NCBI GenBank assembly: GCA_946480545.1
Contig: CAMLKY010000016.1
Span: 1 to 12,697, forward strand
Direction: 5' to 3'
From: an uncultured Acidobacteriota bacterium
GTDB taxonomy: Bacteria; Acidobacteriota; Blastocatellia; Pyrinomonadales; Pyrinomonadaceae
DNA: 12,697 nucleotides
Shown: positions 1 to 8,300 of the stretch, one piece after another
Layout of the letters: each line of letters begins with the position of its first letter
Position numbering within the stretch: the first letter of the stretch is position 1
Made by a program: the position numbers and the translations under genes
The notes under the pieces: generated by a model
Databases searched by the model: none
What the model was told of the DNA's origin: nothing
What the model saw: only the letters and a program-made list of their open reading frames with translations

Positions 1-744
1 CTATTGCAGAACTCGATCAAGTTCACCCCGGCCGGGGGTAGCATCGAGATACTCGTCGAGAGAACCGAAACGGAAGCCGTCCTCCGGGTCAAGGATACAG
101 GGGTCGGCATTGAGCCGGATCTGCTGCCGCACATCTTCGACAGGTTCCGTCAGGCCGACGCTTCGGCACGGCGCAACTTTACGGGACTCGGCCTTGGGCT
201 GACGATAGTCCGGAATATCGTCGAGCTTCACGGTGGATCTATCGACGTCGATAGCGAAGGAAAAGACAAGGGGGCGACGTTTACCCTGCGCCTTCCGCTC
301 GCGGCCGAATTCTACCAAGCCTTGGAAGCGAGAGACACGAAACCAAAACCGTCACGGGGCACCCTCGCCGGGAAAACTATCCTTGTTGTCGACGATGATG
401 CAGAGAATCTAACTCCGCTCAAGATCTTTCTCGAAAACGAGAAGGCGTCGGTGACGGCCGCCGGCAATGCCAGGGAGGCGCTGGAGCATCTTGCAGAACG
501 CGAGTTCAACCTCATGATCACTGACATCGGTATGCCCGAGATCGATGGTTACGAGCTTGTTTCGCGCTTGCGGGCAGACAAGGGCCGCAATGCGGCGCTG
601 AAAGCTATAGCGCTGACCGCCTATGCATCTCTCGACGATCGCCAGAGGGCCCTCGATTCAGGTTTTCAAGCCCACCTCGCAAAACCCGTCAACTACGACG
701 AACTTCTAGCAACCATCGAAAAGATCTCTGGTAATGGTCACTAG
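1..744 (+). CDS. Hybrid sensor histidine kinase, C-terminal part (ATPase + receiver domains)
   Basis: This is the 3' end of a longer gene that runs off the left edge; the reading frame is already open at base 1. Residues are numbered from the first codon in the window. The start lies inside the histidine kinase ATPase domain at the N box (N4, in the run NSIKFTP). The G1 box DTGVGI (32-37), an F box around FDRFRQ (46-51) and the G2 box GLGLGL (62-67) follow. After a short linker comes a receiver domain (about 125-243) with an acidic cluster at D131-D133, the likely phospho-accepting D175 (in TDIGMPEIDG), T206 and K228. By family knowledge, the lost N-terminal part should hold the phospho-accepting His domain and probably PAS or other sensor domains. 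The kinase would autophosphorylate and pass phosphate to its own receiver. Partner and signal cannot be read from here. The gene converges with the secreted-protein gene to its right. Confidence 0.95.
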   Translation, partial: LLQNSIKFTPAGGSIEILVERTETEAVLRVKDTGVGIEPDLLPHIFDRFRQADASARRNFTGLGLGLTIVRNIVELHGGSIDVDSEGKDKGATFTLRLPLAAEFYQALEARDTKPKPSRGTLAGKTILVVDDDAENLTPLKIFLENEKASVTAAGNAREALEHLAEREFNLMITDIGMPEIDGYELVSRLRADKGRNAALKAIALTAYASLDDRQRALDSGFQAHLAKPVNYDELLATIEKISGNGH

Positions 745-770
745 TTCCTGATTCCCCTTTTTCGTGCTTC

Positions 771-847
771 TCCTCGTGTGTGTTCGTATGGGTCCGTGGT
801 TCCAGATTCGGCCCATCAAGATCCGGAACCACTGAATCACACGAGGA
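771..847. repeat. Nested inverted repeat in the convergent gap
   Basis: The 163-bp gap between two converging genes contains an outer exact 10-bp inverted pair, TCCTCGTGTG (771-780) and CACACGAGGA (838-847). Inside it is an inner exact 8-bp pair, GTGGTTCC (796-803) and GGAACCAC (825-832). Read outward to inward, the two halves are diverged copies of one unit (CTTC, then CTCGTGTG, a variable middle, then GTGGTTCC), so this is one element plus an inverted copy. It could fold as a branched stem in RNA from either flanking gene. There is no T-run after the stem as in a classical intrinsic terminator. A role at the 3' ends of the two mRNAs is inferred. I see no gene in the rest of the gap (745-907). 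Confidence 0.7.
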
Positions 848-907
848 AGATTCATAAACCGGCTCAGGAAACCGCATGTAAATACTCTGTAAACGATAAC
901 GGGCGGC

Positions 908-3583
908 TTACCTCGAGTACGCAGCCGGGATCGGAATGTCGGTCGCCAACCCAAATTGCAGGATCGTCGCACCCCCATCCGAACTTCGCCTGATATACCA
1001 CGTACCTTCCCGATAGACGGCAAGATCCGTTTTCTTATCACCGTCATAGTCAGCGGGTACCGGAACGTCGCTCGCAAGCCCCCACGAAATTATCGCCGGT
1101 GAAGCCGTCCTGCTTTCCCAGATATACCAGACGCCGTCGCGATAGATCGCATGGTCCGTCTTTTTGTCGCCGTCGTAATCGGCCGGCACTGGCCGATCCG
1201 ATTGGATGCCAAACTGGACCGACGCCGTAGGCAGCTCATCCTGATAGCGTACATACCAGGTGCCGCCGCGGAAGACCGCAACGTCGCTCAGACGGTTGCT
1301 GTCGTAATCGGCAGGGATCGGAATGTCAGTGCTGGTTCCGAACTGGCTTGCGTGATAAGAGCCGTCCGAACTTTTCAGCGTGTGCCAGACGCCCTCGCGA
1401 AAGACTCCCAGATCGGCACGACCGTCGTTATCGAAATCTGCCGGCACCGGTTTGTCGTTGGCGATGCCAAACTGGGTGATCGAGTAGCTGCCGTCCGACG
1501 TGCGCAGGATGTACCACGCGCCGGATCGATAGACAGCTTTGTCGATGCGGCCGTCGCCATCGTAATCCGCCGGGACGATCGCATCTCCGCTCAGACCCCA
1601 GTTGGTCGCCGTGTACGTGCCGTCCGAGCTGTTGAGGACCCACCACGTGCCTGTCTCGGGACGAAAGATCGCGATATCAGCTTTCCGGTCACCGTCAAAA
1701 TCGCCGGGCACCGCACGGGCCTGTGCAACAGGCTCCAGTTTGAAAACTACGAGATCGGTCGACTGTTCGGGGATATACGATTCTCCCGCGACATACACGT
1801 TACCCTGAGGGTCGAGAAGCATCGCTCGCTGGCCGCTCTGAAGGCCGTATTCCATCACGTAATCGTCGCCGAGGAATGGATTGCCGAAGCGATAGCTCCA
1901 GTCTTCGACGCCGTCAGAGCGATATTTTCTGACCTCGATCTCGGCATTCGCGAACCCTTCCGATGTAACGGCCAGATAGATGCTGCCGTTCGAGCCGATG
2001 CTGATCTTCGGGTCTCCATCGTAATCTTCGTCCGACGGGCCGTCATATATCTTCGACCACGACATCTTCACTTCGGGATCGAGCTTCGCGACGAACGAGT
2101 CGACGTTGTAGCTAAAGTCGTCGAACAGCATTCCGCCGACGATGACATTCCCATCACCGTCGAGGCTTATCGATTCGGGATACTCGTTCTGGTCGGCACT
2201 AATATCCGGAAGGTCGCGTGTCCAGACCGTATCGCCCGTCGCGCCGTTGATCTTGTGAACGACCGTTGTAGAAACGTTGAAGTCGTAAGTCTCGCCGAGC
2301 ACGAGGACATCGCCGTTGGCCGCGATCTCGAGACCGTAGCCTTCGTCCGATTCGTCGGTCATCGAGTTGTAGCGGTTCAGCCACTGCTGCTCGCCTGCCG
2401 CGTTGTACTTGATTGTCACGATATCTTCGCTGCCGCTCGCCGAGGTGCGGTTCGAGTAACCCGTGACATAGACGTTGCCGCTGGCGTCGATCTCGACCTC
2501 ATTCAGGATCTCTCCGTTTCCGCCTGAGAACCTCCTCGCCCAAACCTGATTACCCTCGGCGTCGTATTTCAGCGTCGCATAGTTGGCGAACGTTCCGACA
2601 CCCCATGAGTACCCGGCGACATAGACGTTTCCCATCGCATCGACCTTTAGTGATCTCGCGAAATCGTCGTAGCCCGCATTCGCGCCATAGAGCTTCGTCC
2701 ACACCCGGTCACCGTTCGTGTTGTATTTCAGGAGGATGTAGTCGTAACTGTTGAGAGCCGGATTCGACGCATCGGTGACGTAGGTGTAGCCCGCGATATA
2801 CGTATTTCCCGCCGAGTCTACAAACATATCGCGAAGCCCATCCCGGTAGTTTCCCGGGCCATCGAATGTCCTCGACCACACGCGATTTCCATTCACGTCC
2901 GTTTTGAAAAGGACGATGTCGGTGTCGCCGCCGTTGGTGTCTTCAGTATTCGAGGTTCCTCCGACATAGATATTCCCGGCACCGTCGCGGCCGATGAGCG
3001 CGCCGTACTCTGCAAGCTGCGGAGCGTTATCGTAGTAGCTCGACCACGCGAGCGTAGGTTGGTTGGCCGGTGGTGGCGGCGGCGGGGGCGGCGGTCCGAC
3101 TGCAATGAAATTTATGACTTCGTCCTGAACGATGCCATCCCAGATCACCATTGGCGGGTAAAATTCGTAATTCTCGCGCGAGGGCGTCAGTTCGACGAGG
3201 CTACCGAACGGGATCATGTCGAACGCGTAGTTTCCCATCTCGTCGGTCATGACCGTCCGGGTCGAATCGTCATCCTGGTTATAGAGTGTCATCGTCACGC
3301 CGCTCATACGGACACCGTTCTGGTGTGTGACGTGTCCCGAGATCGTGACGGGAGCCTCCTCGCCTTCAGTGCGCGGGACACGACGCCCAAGCTCACGGCG
3401 GCAATCGCGCTGGAGTGTTCGTCTAGTCGGTTTTGTAAATCTTGTTTCGCCGCGTGGGTCGGCGCATGGCGTCGACTGGGCTAAAGCTTCCGGGAGAAAT
3501 ACGAATGCGGAGAAAATCAGGCAGGCGACCGCCGCAAGCCCTTTGATCGTCAGGCCGGCGACCCCGAGAATCTTCAAGAACAT
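908..3583 (-). CDS. Secreted SBBP-repeat and FG-GAP/VCBS-repeat protein
   Basis: The product has 891 residues. A signal peptide (about 1-36) has a long hydrophobic core and an A-L-A-Q cleavage site, so export is expected. Residues 78-162 form a carboxypeptidase-regulatory-like beta-sandwich (ISGHVTHQNG, then DEMGNYAFDMIPFG). A run of nine prolines (164-172) links it to eight SBBP-type repeats (about 195-617), each marked by G-N-x-Y-x-x-G (G203, G259, G318, G369, G424, G478, G533, G594). A second repeat block (627-891) has six FG-GAP-like units beginning at 627, 672, 715, 758, 801 and 844. Each has a D-x-D-x-D calcium-type loop followed by a W-Y strand, and a seventh unit is cut short at the C terminus. 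Both blocks probably form beta-propellers. The start is supported by GGAGGG at 3592-3587, although it sits only 3 nt from the ATG. There is no catalytic motif, membrane anchor or sorting signal. The role is unknown; surface adhesion or binding is a family-level guess. Confidence 0.93.
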   Translation of the reverse strand: MFLKILGVAGLTIKGLAAVACLIFSAFVFLPEALAQSTPCADPRGETRFTKPTRRTLQRDCRRELGRRVPRTEGEEAPVTISGHVTHQNGVRMSGVTMTLYNQDDDSTRTVMTDEMGNYAFDMIPFGSLVELTPSRENYEFYPPMVIWDGIVQDEVINFIAVGPPPPPPPPPANQPTLAWSSYYDNAPQLAEYGALIGRDGAGNIYVGGTSNTEDTNGGDTDIVLFKTDVNGNRVWSRTFDGPGNYRDGLRDMFVDSAGNTYIAGYTYVTDASNPALNSYDYILLKYNTNGDRVWTKLYGANAGYDDFARSLKVDAMGNVYVAGYSWGVGTFANYATLKYDAEGNQVWARRFSGGNGEILNEVEIDASGNVYVTGYSNRTSASGSEDIVTIKYNAAGEQQWLNRYNSMTDESDEGYGLEIAANGDVLVLGETYDFNVSTTVVHKINGATGDTVWTRDLPDISADQNEYPESISLDGDGNVIVGGMLFDDFSYNVDSFVAKLDPEVKMSWSKIYDGPSDEDYDGDPKISIGSNGSIYLAVTSEGFANAEIEVRKYRSDGVEDWSYRFGNPFLGDDYVMEYGLQSGQRAMLLDPQGNVYVAGESYIPEQSTDLVVFKLEPVAQARAVPGDFDGDRKADIAIFRPETGTWWVLNSSDGTYTATNWGLSGDAIVPADYDGDGRIDKAVYRSGAWYILRTSDGSYSITQFGIANDKPVPADFDNDGRADLGVFREGVWHTLKSSDGSYHASQFGTSTDIPIPADYDSNRLSDVAVFRGGTWYVRYQDELPTASVQFGIQSDRPVPADYDGDKKTDHAIYRDGVWYIWESRTASPAIISWGLASDVPVPADYDGDKKTDLAVYREGTWYIRRSSDGGATILQFGLATDIPIPAAYSR

Positions 3584-3586
3584 ATA

Positions 3587-3592
3587 CCCTCC
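3587..3592 (-). promoter_or_regulatory. Ribosome binding site of the secreted repeat protein
   Basis: On the minus strand GGAGGG lies 3 nt before the ATG at 3583, slightly closer than usual. It supports this start, which also gives a well-formed signal peptide. The remaining gap up to the pgsA stop (3593-3703) shows no convincing promoter. It holds only a small dyad, ACGAA and TTCGT (3626-3630/3636-3640). Confidence 0.55.
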
Positions 3593-3703
3593 GTTTCAAA
3601 TCTGAGACCGATACCGTGTAGATCGACGAAATGAATTCGTTTGATTCACAGTGCTTTGAAAGGATGGAAAGAGACAGGCAGTCGTCCGGGCCGGAGATGT
3701 GCG

Positions 3704-4282
3704 CTAGTGAGACTCGCTTTCGGATTCGCGCATCAGGCGGGAGACGTGGAATATGTAATGGATACCGGAGGCGAACGCGAGCAGCACGACGATAAAGTAC
3801 GTTGTCGGAAGATAAAAGCCGTAGCCGGTCACTGCGGCAAGCAACACCATACCGACGGCTATAACCTGCACGAGCGTGCTGAGCTTGCCGAGCCATGAGG
3901 GCTTGAAGCCACGAAAGCCGGTCATGATATTTATGGCGCCGGCAACCGTTATGATCAGCACATCGCGTCCTATGACCGCCGCCGTGACCCAGAAGGGAAC
4001 CGGAAGATGCCGCACCGGCGTCAGAACATTCGGCATCGTCAGAATAATGAATGCCGTTGTCATGAGAAGCTTGTCCGCGATCGGGTCGATTATGGTGCCG
4101 AGCTCCGATTCCTGATTGAACCGCCGTGCGAGAAAACCGTCGATACCGTCCGAAACGCCGGCGATCACAAACACGGCAAGTGCCCACTTGCTGTATCCGT
4201 AATAGAGCAGGCTCGCGAACACCGGTATCAGGGCCATTCGCATGAAGGTGAGGAGGTTCGGGATGGTCAGGATAGAGCTCAT
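3704..4282 (-). CDS. pgsA: CDP-diacylglycerol--glycerol-3-phosphate 3-phosphatidyltransferase (PgsA-like)
   Basis: The 192-residue protein is an integral membrane enzyme with several hydrophobic segments. It carries the full CDP-alcohol phosphatidyltransferase signature at expected spacing: D45-x2-D48-G49-x2-A52-R53-x8-G62-x3-D66-x3-D70. The aspartates bind metal and take part in catalysis in this family. The N terminus (IPNLLTFMRMALIPVF) and the length fit PgsA, which makes phosphatidylglycerol phosphate from CDP-diacylglycerol and glycerol-3-phosphate, the committed step to phosphatidylglycerol and cardiolipin. Other CDP-alcohol transferases (phosphatidylserine synthase, cardiolipin synthase type) share the signature, so the substrate is inferred from overall similarity. 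The start is chosen because the N-terminal helix matches the family; no good ribosome binding site precedes it. The C terminus ends in a polar, serine/glutamate-rich tail. It lies downstream of the metallophosphoesterase on the same strand, 124 bp away. Confidence 0.92.
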   Translation of the reverse strand: MSSILTIPNLLTFMRMALIPVFASLLYYGYSKWALAVFVIAGVSDGIDGFLARRFNQESELGTIIDPIADKLLMTTAFIILTMPNVLTPVRHLPVPFWVTAAVIGRDVLIITVAGAINIMTGFRGFKPSWLGKLSTLVQVIAVGMVLLAAVTGYGFYLPTTYFIVVLLAFASGIHYIFHVSRLMRESESESH

Positions 4283-4290
4283 TCTATTTT

Positions 4291-4402
4291 CGATCTGCGA
4301 TTTTTGATTTGCGACTCGCGTTGTAGTTTATGAGGCTCGTGTACGTCTACGGCCGGGTGTTGCGCGACCGTGTCGCGGCACGAAGATCGCAAATCGCAAA
4401 TT
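4291..4402. repeat. Inverted pair of GATTTGCGA-type repeats between pgsA and the phosphoesterase
   Basis: The gap 4283-4406 has AT-rich units at both ends. The left unit (4291-4314) contains CTGCGA and then GATTTGCGA (4306-4314). The right unit, read on the minus strand from 4402 to 4385, is CAATTTGCGATTTGCGATC and holds two such steps. The exact inverted core is GATTTGCGA (4306-4314) with TCGCAAATC (4387-4395), about 72 nt apart. The left unit lies just upstream of the pgsA start, where a ribosome binding site would be expected. The middle of the gap shows nothing recognisable. Confidence 0.6.
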
Positions 4403-4406
4403 GAAC

Positions 4407-5267
4407 TCAAGCCGAATGTAGTTCAAGCAGACTTATCTCCGGCGGACATTGGTACCTGATCGGGAGAACTACCGTTCCGATGCCGCGAGTGATGTAGATC
4501 TGGGAATCTCGCCGGCTGTGGAGACCGCTGGACAGCTTTCGCCGAGGAAGGAGCCGCTTTTCCGGGTCACGAACTTTTACCTGACCGCCGTGCGTGTGAC
4601 CGCTCAATGTTAGATCGACGCCGTGCCGCGCGGCCTGCCGAAAGATGATCGGGTTGTGCGCGAGCAGCAGCTTCATCTCATCGGGAAACGATCCTTTCAA
4701 GGCGGACGCCAGATCAGTCTTTCCGACCATGTGATCGTCGACACCGCATAACCAGAAGCTCGCCCCGCGTGTCTCGAGTCTGAAGCCTTCATTCACCAGC
4801 ATCCTGATGCCGGCCGCATGGAACTTGCTCGTAACCAGTTCCGGCTGTGTCCAGTGATCGTGATTTCCAAGGCATGCGAACGTCCCGAGCCTGGACCGGA
4901 GCCTGCCTAACACCTCGGCCACGGGAGCGATGTACTTCCGTTCGTGCGAAACGTAATCACCCGTCAGCGCGAACATGTCGGGCTTCAAACGGTTCGCGAT
5001 CTTAACGGTACGCTCGATGTGTTCGAGTGTCGTGAACGGGCTGTGGTGAATATCCGAGAGATGGATGATACGAAGACCATCGAGCTTCTTAGGCAAACGA
5101 GTGAGGTGGATATGGAGGTGCTCGAGCGAGAGGCTGCTAGCCTCGTCCATCGCGTAGCGAGCTATCTTCGATACATTTCCCGCCAGCTCGCGCAAAGGTT
5201 TCTCGGCGGCGACGAGCGAGTTTATGCGATCGGATATCCGGGTTCTTCTGGGTCTGGCCAGCTTCAT
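4407..5267 (-). CDS. Metallophosphoesterase, YaeI/YkuE-like
   Basis: The 286-residue protein has the complete calcineurin-like metal-binding set in order: D72-x-H74 (SDIHH), G103-D104 (LTGDYVS), G134-N-H-D137, H204 (LLAHNP) and G223-H-T-H226 followed by GGQ. These residues bind a two-metal centre and hydrolyse phosphate mono- or diesters in this superfamily. The motif spacing and the terminal GHTHGGQ fit the YaeI/YkuE group, some members of which act near the membrane or wall. Unlike many of them, I see no transmembrane helix or Tat signal; the first 40 residues are basic and amphipathic. A start at M40 (5150) would keep the whole catalytic domain, so the N terminus is uncertain. A -10-like box at 5278-5283 puts the predicted transcript start only a few nt before this ATG. 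Its position upstream of pgsA suggests, but does not show, a link to lipid metabolism. The substrate is unknown. Confidence 0.9.
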   Translation of the reverse strand: MKLARPRRTRISDRINSLVAAEKPLRELAGNVSKIARYAMDEASSLSLEHLHIHLTRLPKKLDGLRIIHLSDIHHSPFTTLEHIERTVKIANRLKPDMFALTGDYVSHERKYIAPVAEVLGRLRSRLGTFACLGNHDHWTQPELVTSKFHAAGIRMLVNEGFRLETRGASFWLCGVDDHMVGKTDLASALKGSFPDEMKLLLAHNPIIFRQAARHGVDLTLSGHTHGGQVKVRDPEKRLLPRRKLSSGLHSRRDSQIYITRGIGTVVLPIRYQCPPEISLLELHSA

Positions 5268-5277
5268 TGGCCTGAAT

Positions 5278-5307
5278 AGTATATCTTTCCGAATTTAGCC
5301 TTTACAA
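5278..5307 (-). promoter_or_regulatory. Candidate promoter of the metallophosphoesterase
   Basis: On the minus strand TTGTAA (5307-5302) is followed by 18 nt and then TATACT (5283-5278), 4/6 and 5/6 matches to the sigma-70 hexamers. The predicted start of transcription is near 5271, about 4 nt before the ATG at 5267. The transcript would thus be nearly leaderless if that start is used, or else translation begins further in. This is a pattern match only. Confidence 0.4.
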
Positions 5308-5330
5308 ACGCCGGGTTTTGGGTGGAGAAT
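5301..5330 (+). promoter_or_regulatory. Candidate promoter of the TonB-dependent receptor
   Basis: TTTACA (5301-5306) and GAGAAT (5325-5330) are separated by 18 nt, with transcription expected near 5337. The -35 overlaps the -35 of the divergent phosphoesterase promoter almost base for base. The -10 is weak (4/6). Confidence 0.3.
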
Positions 5331-5356
5331 AGGCCCCTAAAACTTAACCTACAATA

Positions 5357-5362
5357 AAGGAG
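5357..5362 (+). promoter_or_regulatory. Ribosome binding site of the TonB-dependent receptor
   Basis: AAGGAG lies 8 nt before the ATG at 5371. It is the best Shine-Dalgarno site in the window and it fixes this start. An in-frame TAA at 5338-5340 rules out any longer N terminus. Confidence 0.75.
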
Positions 5363-5370
5363 CTACCGAA

Positions 5371-8300
5371 ATGCAGATTCTCTCCCACGGTCTCGTTCTT
5401 GCGCTGCTGTTTTCTCTCGCCTCTCTTTTCCGGATCCACGATGCGAATAAACTAACGATCGCCGGAGCTACGGTGACGGTCCGCGATACCACCTCCGGAG
5501 CCACGCGAACGATTACCACAAACGACGAAGGCCGTTTTCGATTTGTTGAATTAAGGCCCGCGACATATCGGGTTTCCGCTCGTGCCGCCGGGTTTGGGCT
5601 GATGGAATCCGATGACCTTTCCACGCTTGCTGCTCAGAATGTTCACATCGATCTAACTCTCTATCCGGCGGACGTAACCGCCTCGACTGTCGTGAGCGTC
5701 GGTGATGACCCGGCACCGGTCGACGTCACGAGAACTGTTGTGGGAGGCACCGTCGCCCGTCGCGAGATCGAAGAGCTTCCGAACAACACCCGTAATCCGT
5801 TCGATCTTGTTTTCATGCTCGGCGGTGTGGCTGAAGAAGGCCTTTCCGTTCGCGACGCTGCAGAAGATCGCGCAGTTCCGGGCGGCGATTCGAATAACGA
5901 TCCGCGTCCGGCCCCTCTCGAGTCCGGTATCTTTTCGCTATCCGGCGGTGCCGCCTACTCGAACAACCTTACGATCGACGGGCTCGATAATAACGACGAC
6001 CGGCTTGCACGGGATCGCTTTCAGCCATCGCTCGACGCAGTCGCCGAGGTCCAGGTGATCACGAACCAGTTCTCGGCCGAGTACGGACGTGCCTCCGGTG
6101 GTCGGGTTAACATCCGGACCCGCGGCGGAGGATCGGAGCTTCGTGGCCGTGCGTATGTGTACTTTCGCGACGACGATCTGAATGCGAACACCTACAACAA
6201 CAACCGGCGCGGTCTCGACCGGCTGCCGTTCACTGAATACAATCCCGGCTTCAGCTTCGGCGGACCGGTAAGGCTCCCGTACTTCAAGGACCGGACATTC
6301 TTTTTCACCAGCTACGAACACGTTAATCTCGCGGACACCACGTTGATCGATACCGTGGTCCCGGTGAGTACCAACTCGCGGTTTCCGTTGCCTCGATCGA
6401 CCGGGGGCGATCCGCGGTTCGAGGACGTAACGTCTCTTACACCCGGTCAATCTCCCGCCGAGTTTGCACCGTATGTCGTAACCGTCCCCACGCCATCGCT
6501 TTCGAATGTCTTCTTCGGACGGCTCGATCATAACTTCACCGGTTCACATAATCTGACTTTCAGCTTTCAGTTGGGTTCGCAGCGAAACACCCGACAGTTT
6601 CGCTCGGCGACCAGCCGTCTCGAAGAAGCCATCCTCGGGCCGGAACGGAAGACGGATGCATACACGCTTACAGATAACTACGTGATCGGCGCGAATATCG
6701 TGAACCAGGCACGGTTTCAGTTCTCGCGATTTGAGCCGAACTTCGCCAGCTCCAATCCGCTTGACCCTGTCGTTCTGATCACGCTGACTGATCGCCTGAG
6801 TGGTGCCGACAGCCGAAGCGGCACTTTGATCGCCGGCAACTCGACGTCGGCCGTGAACTTCAACTTCCCGGGTACGCGAAAAGAAGAGAGGCTCCAGTTG
6901 CAGGAAGGCGTAACCGTTGTTGCCGGTTCGCATACGTTGAAGCTCGGAGCGGATGTACAGTCGATCCGGTCCGAGTTTCTGGACCTCCAGGACGCGACAG
7001 GCACCTTCAACTTTCTCTCGGTGCGGAATTTTCTCGACAACAACGTCGGCCGCTACCGCCGCAACTTTGGGCGCCAGACGGGACAGAAGAATACCTACTA
7101 CGGCGTGTTCGTCCACGACGAATGGCGGCCGCGCTCGAACATCACGCTCAGCTTCGGATTGCGATATGAGAAGGAAACGATCATCGATGATAACGACAAC
7201 TTCGGCCCGAGAGCGGCGATCGCCTTCTCGCCGTTCAAAGATGACCGCGGCGTTATCCGAATCGGGGCGGGCGTCTTCTACAATCGTGTGCTGCTGAGAA
7301 CCTTCGATGACGCAAATCTCACCGAGTCCCGGCAGAGTTTCGACAGCAATCGCCTTCCCGGTCCAACAACTTCGCAGAATTTCCTCTGTTTCGATGTAAC
7401 CAACACGGCCTATACAAGCGCCCGGTGCAGGTTCTTGAGACAGATAGATTTTCCAAAAGCGCTCTCGCAGGCCGAGATCGTCGCGATAGAAGATTCGTTG
7501 CGTGCCGCGGGCGTGATGACGGCGTCTCAGACGGGATTTGTGACGCCGGCAAACAATCTGCGTCGCATCGACCCCGAGATAAAGGTGCCGGAGAGCTACC
7601 AATTCAACCTCGGGTTCGAACGTGAAATAAGCTCGGGTCTGGTCTTTGAGACGAATTACACCTTCAACAGAACCGTTCGATTGTTTCGCGAGTTCAATGC
7701 AAACGCCTATAACCTGCCGATCGGATTTCGCGATTACAACGACTATCTCGTCAACGGTTTTCACAGCACTACGGTCCGTTTTCTGAATGGAGACCCGGCG
7801 GACGTGAACGGAGTTTCCACGGTGAATGGCGTAACGATCGTGAATCTGAATGCGCGGAATCCATCGACTGCGGCATCGACCCCTATCGGGAGGGCCCGGG
7901 CGGCGCTGCTGTCAACGCTCGGGCGAAGGCTCGGAAGTGCGTTCGCGTCGCAGGTCGATCAGGTATCGTCGATCGGCACCGCGCGCTATAACGGCCTCAT
8001 CTTCGAGCTCCGGCAGCGGTTCCGTGATCTCGGAGCCGGCTTCGCGGCATCGTTCCGGGCCGTCTATACACTGTCGAGAACGGAAGACGACGGTGCAAAT
8101 AACACATCGAATCCGGCTGATCTCTTTGATTACGCGGCGGATTTTTCGCGATCGCTCCAGGACCGGCGGCACCGCTTCGCCTTTTCCGGAACCTTTGATC
8201 TCCCCTGGTGGCTAGGTCGAGTACGGCTCTCGCCAGTCGTACGAATTGCCTCGAGCGCTCCCTTCAATATCTCGAACGGAGCGGGAGCCGCCAACGACCG

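Noticed and set aside
745..770. Intrinsic terminator after the histidine kinase gene (T-run at about 758-762)
   Set aside because: The T-run has no stem in front of it; the only stems lie downstream and lack a T-run.
1151..2527. Long open frame (458 codons) on the plus strand
   Set aside because: It is antisense to the secreted repeat protein. It shows no domain and owes its length to the repetitive GC-rich codon use of the true gene.
3423..4187. 254-codon minus-strand frame overlapping pgsA and the start of the secreted-protein gene
   Set aside because: It is a frame-shifted reading of pgsA, rich in Arg/Cys/His and without family features; the pgsA frame carries the full catalytic signature.
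6544..7764. Long open frame (406 codons) on the minus strand
   Set aside because: It lies wholly inside the TonB-dependent receptor gene on the opposite strand, and its translation has no recognisable domain or signal.
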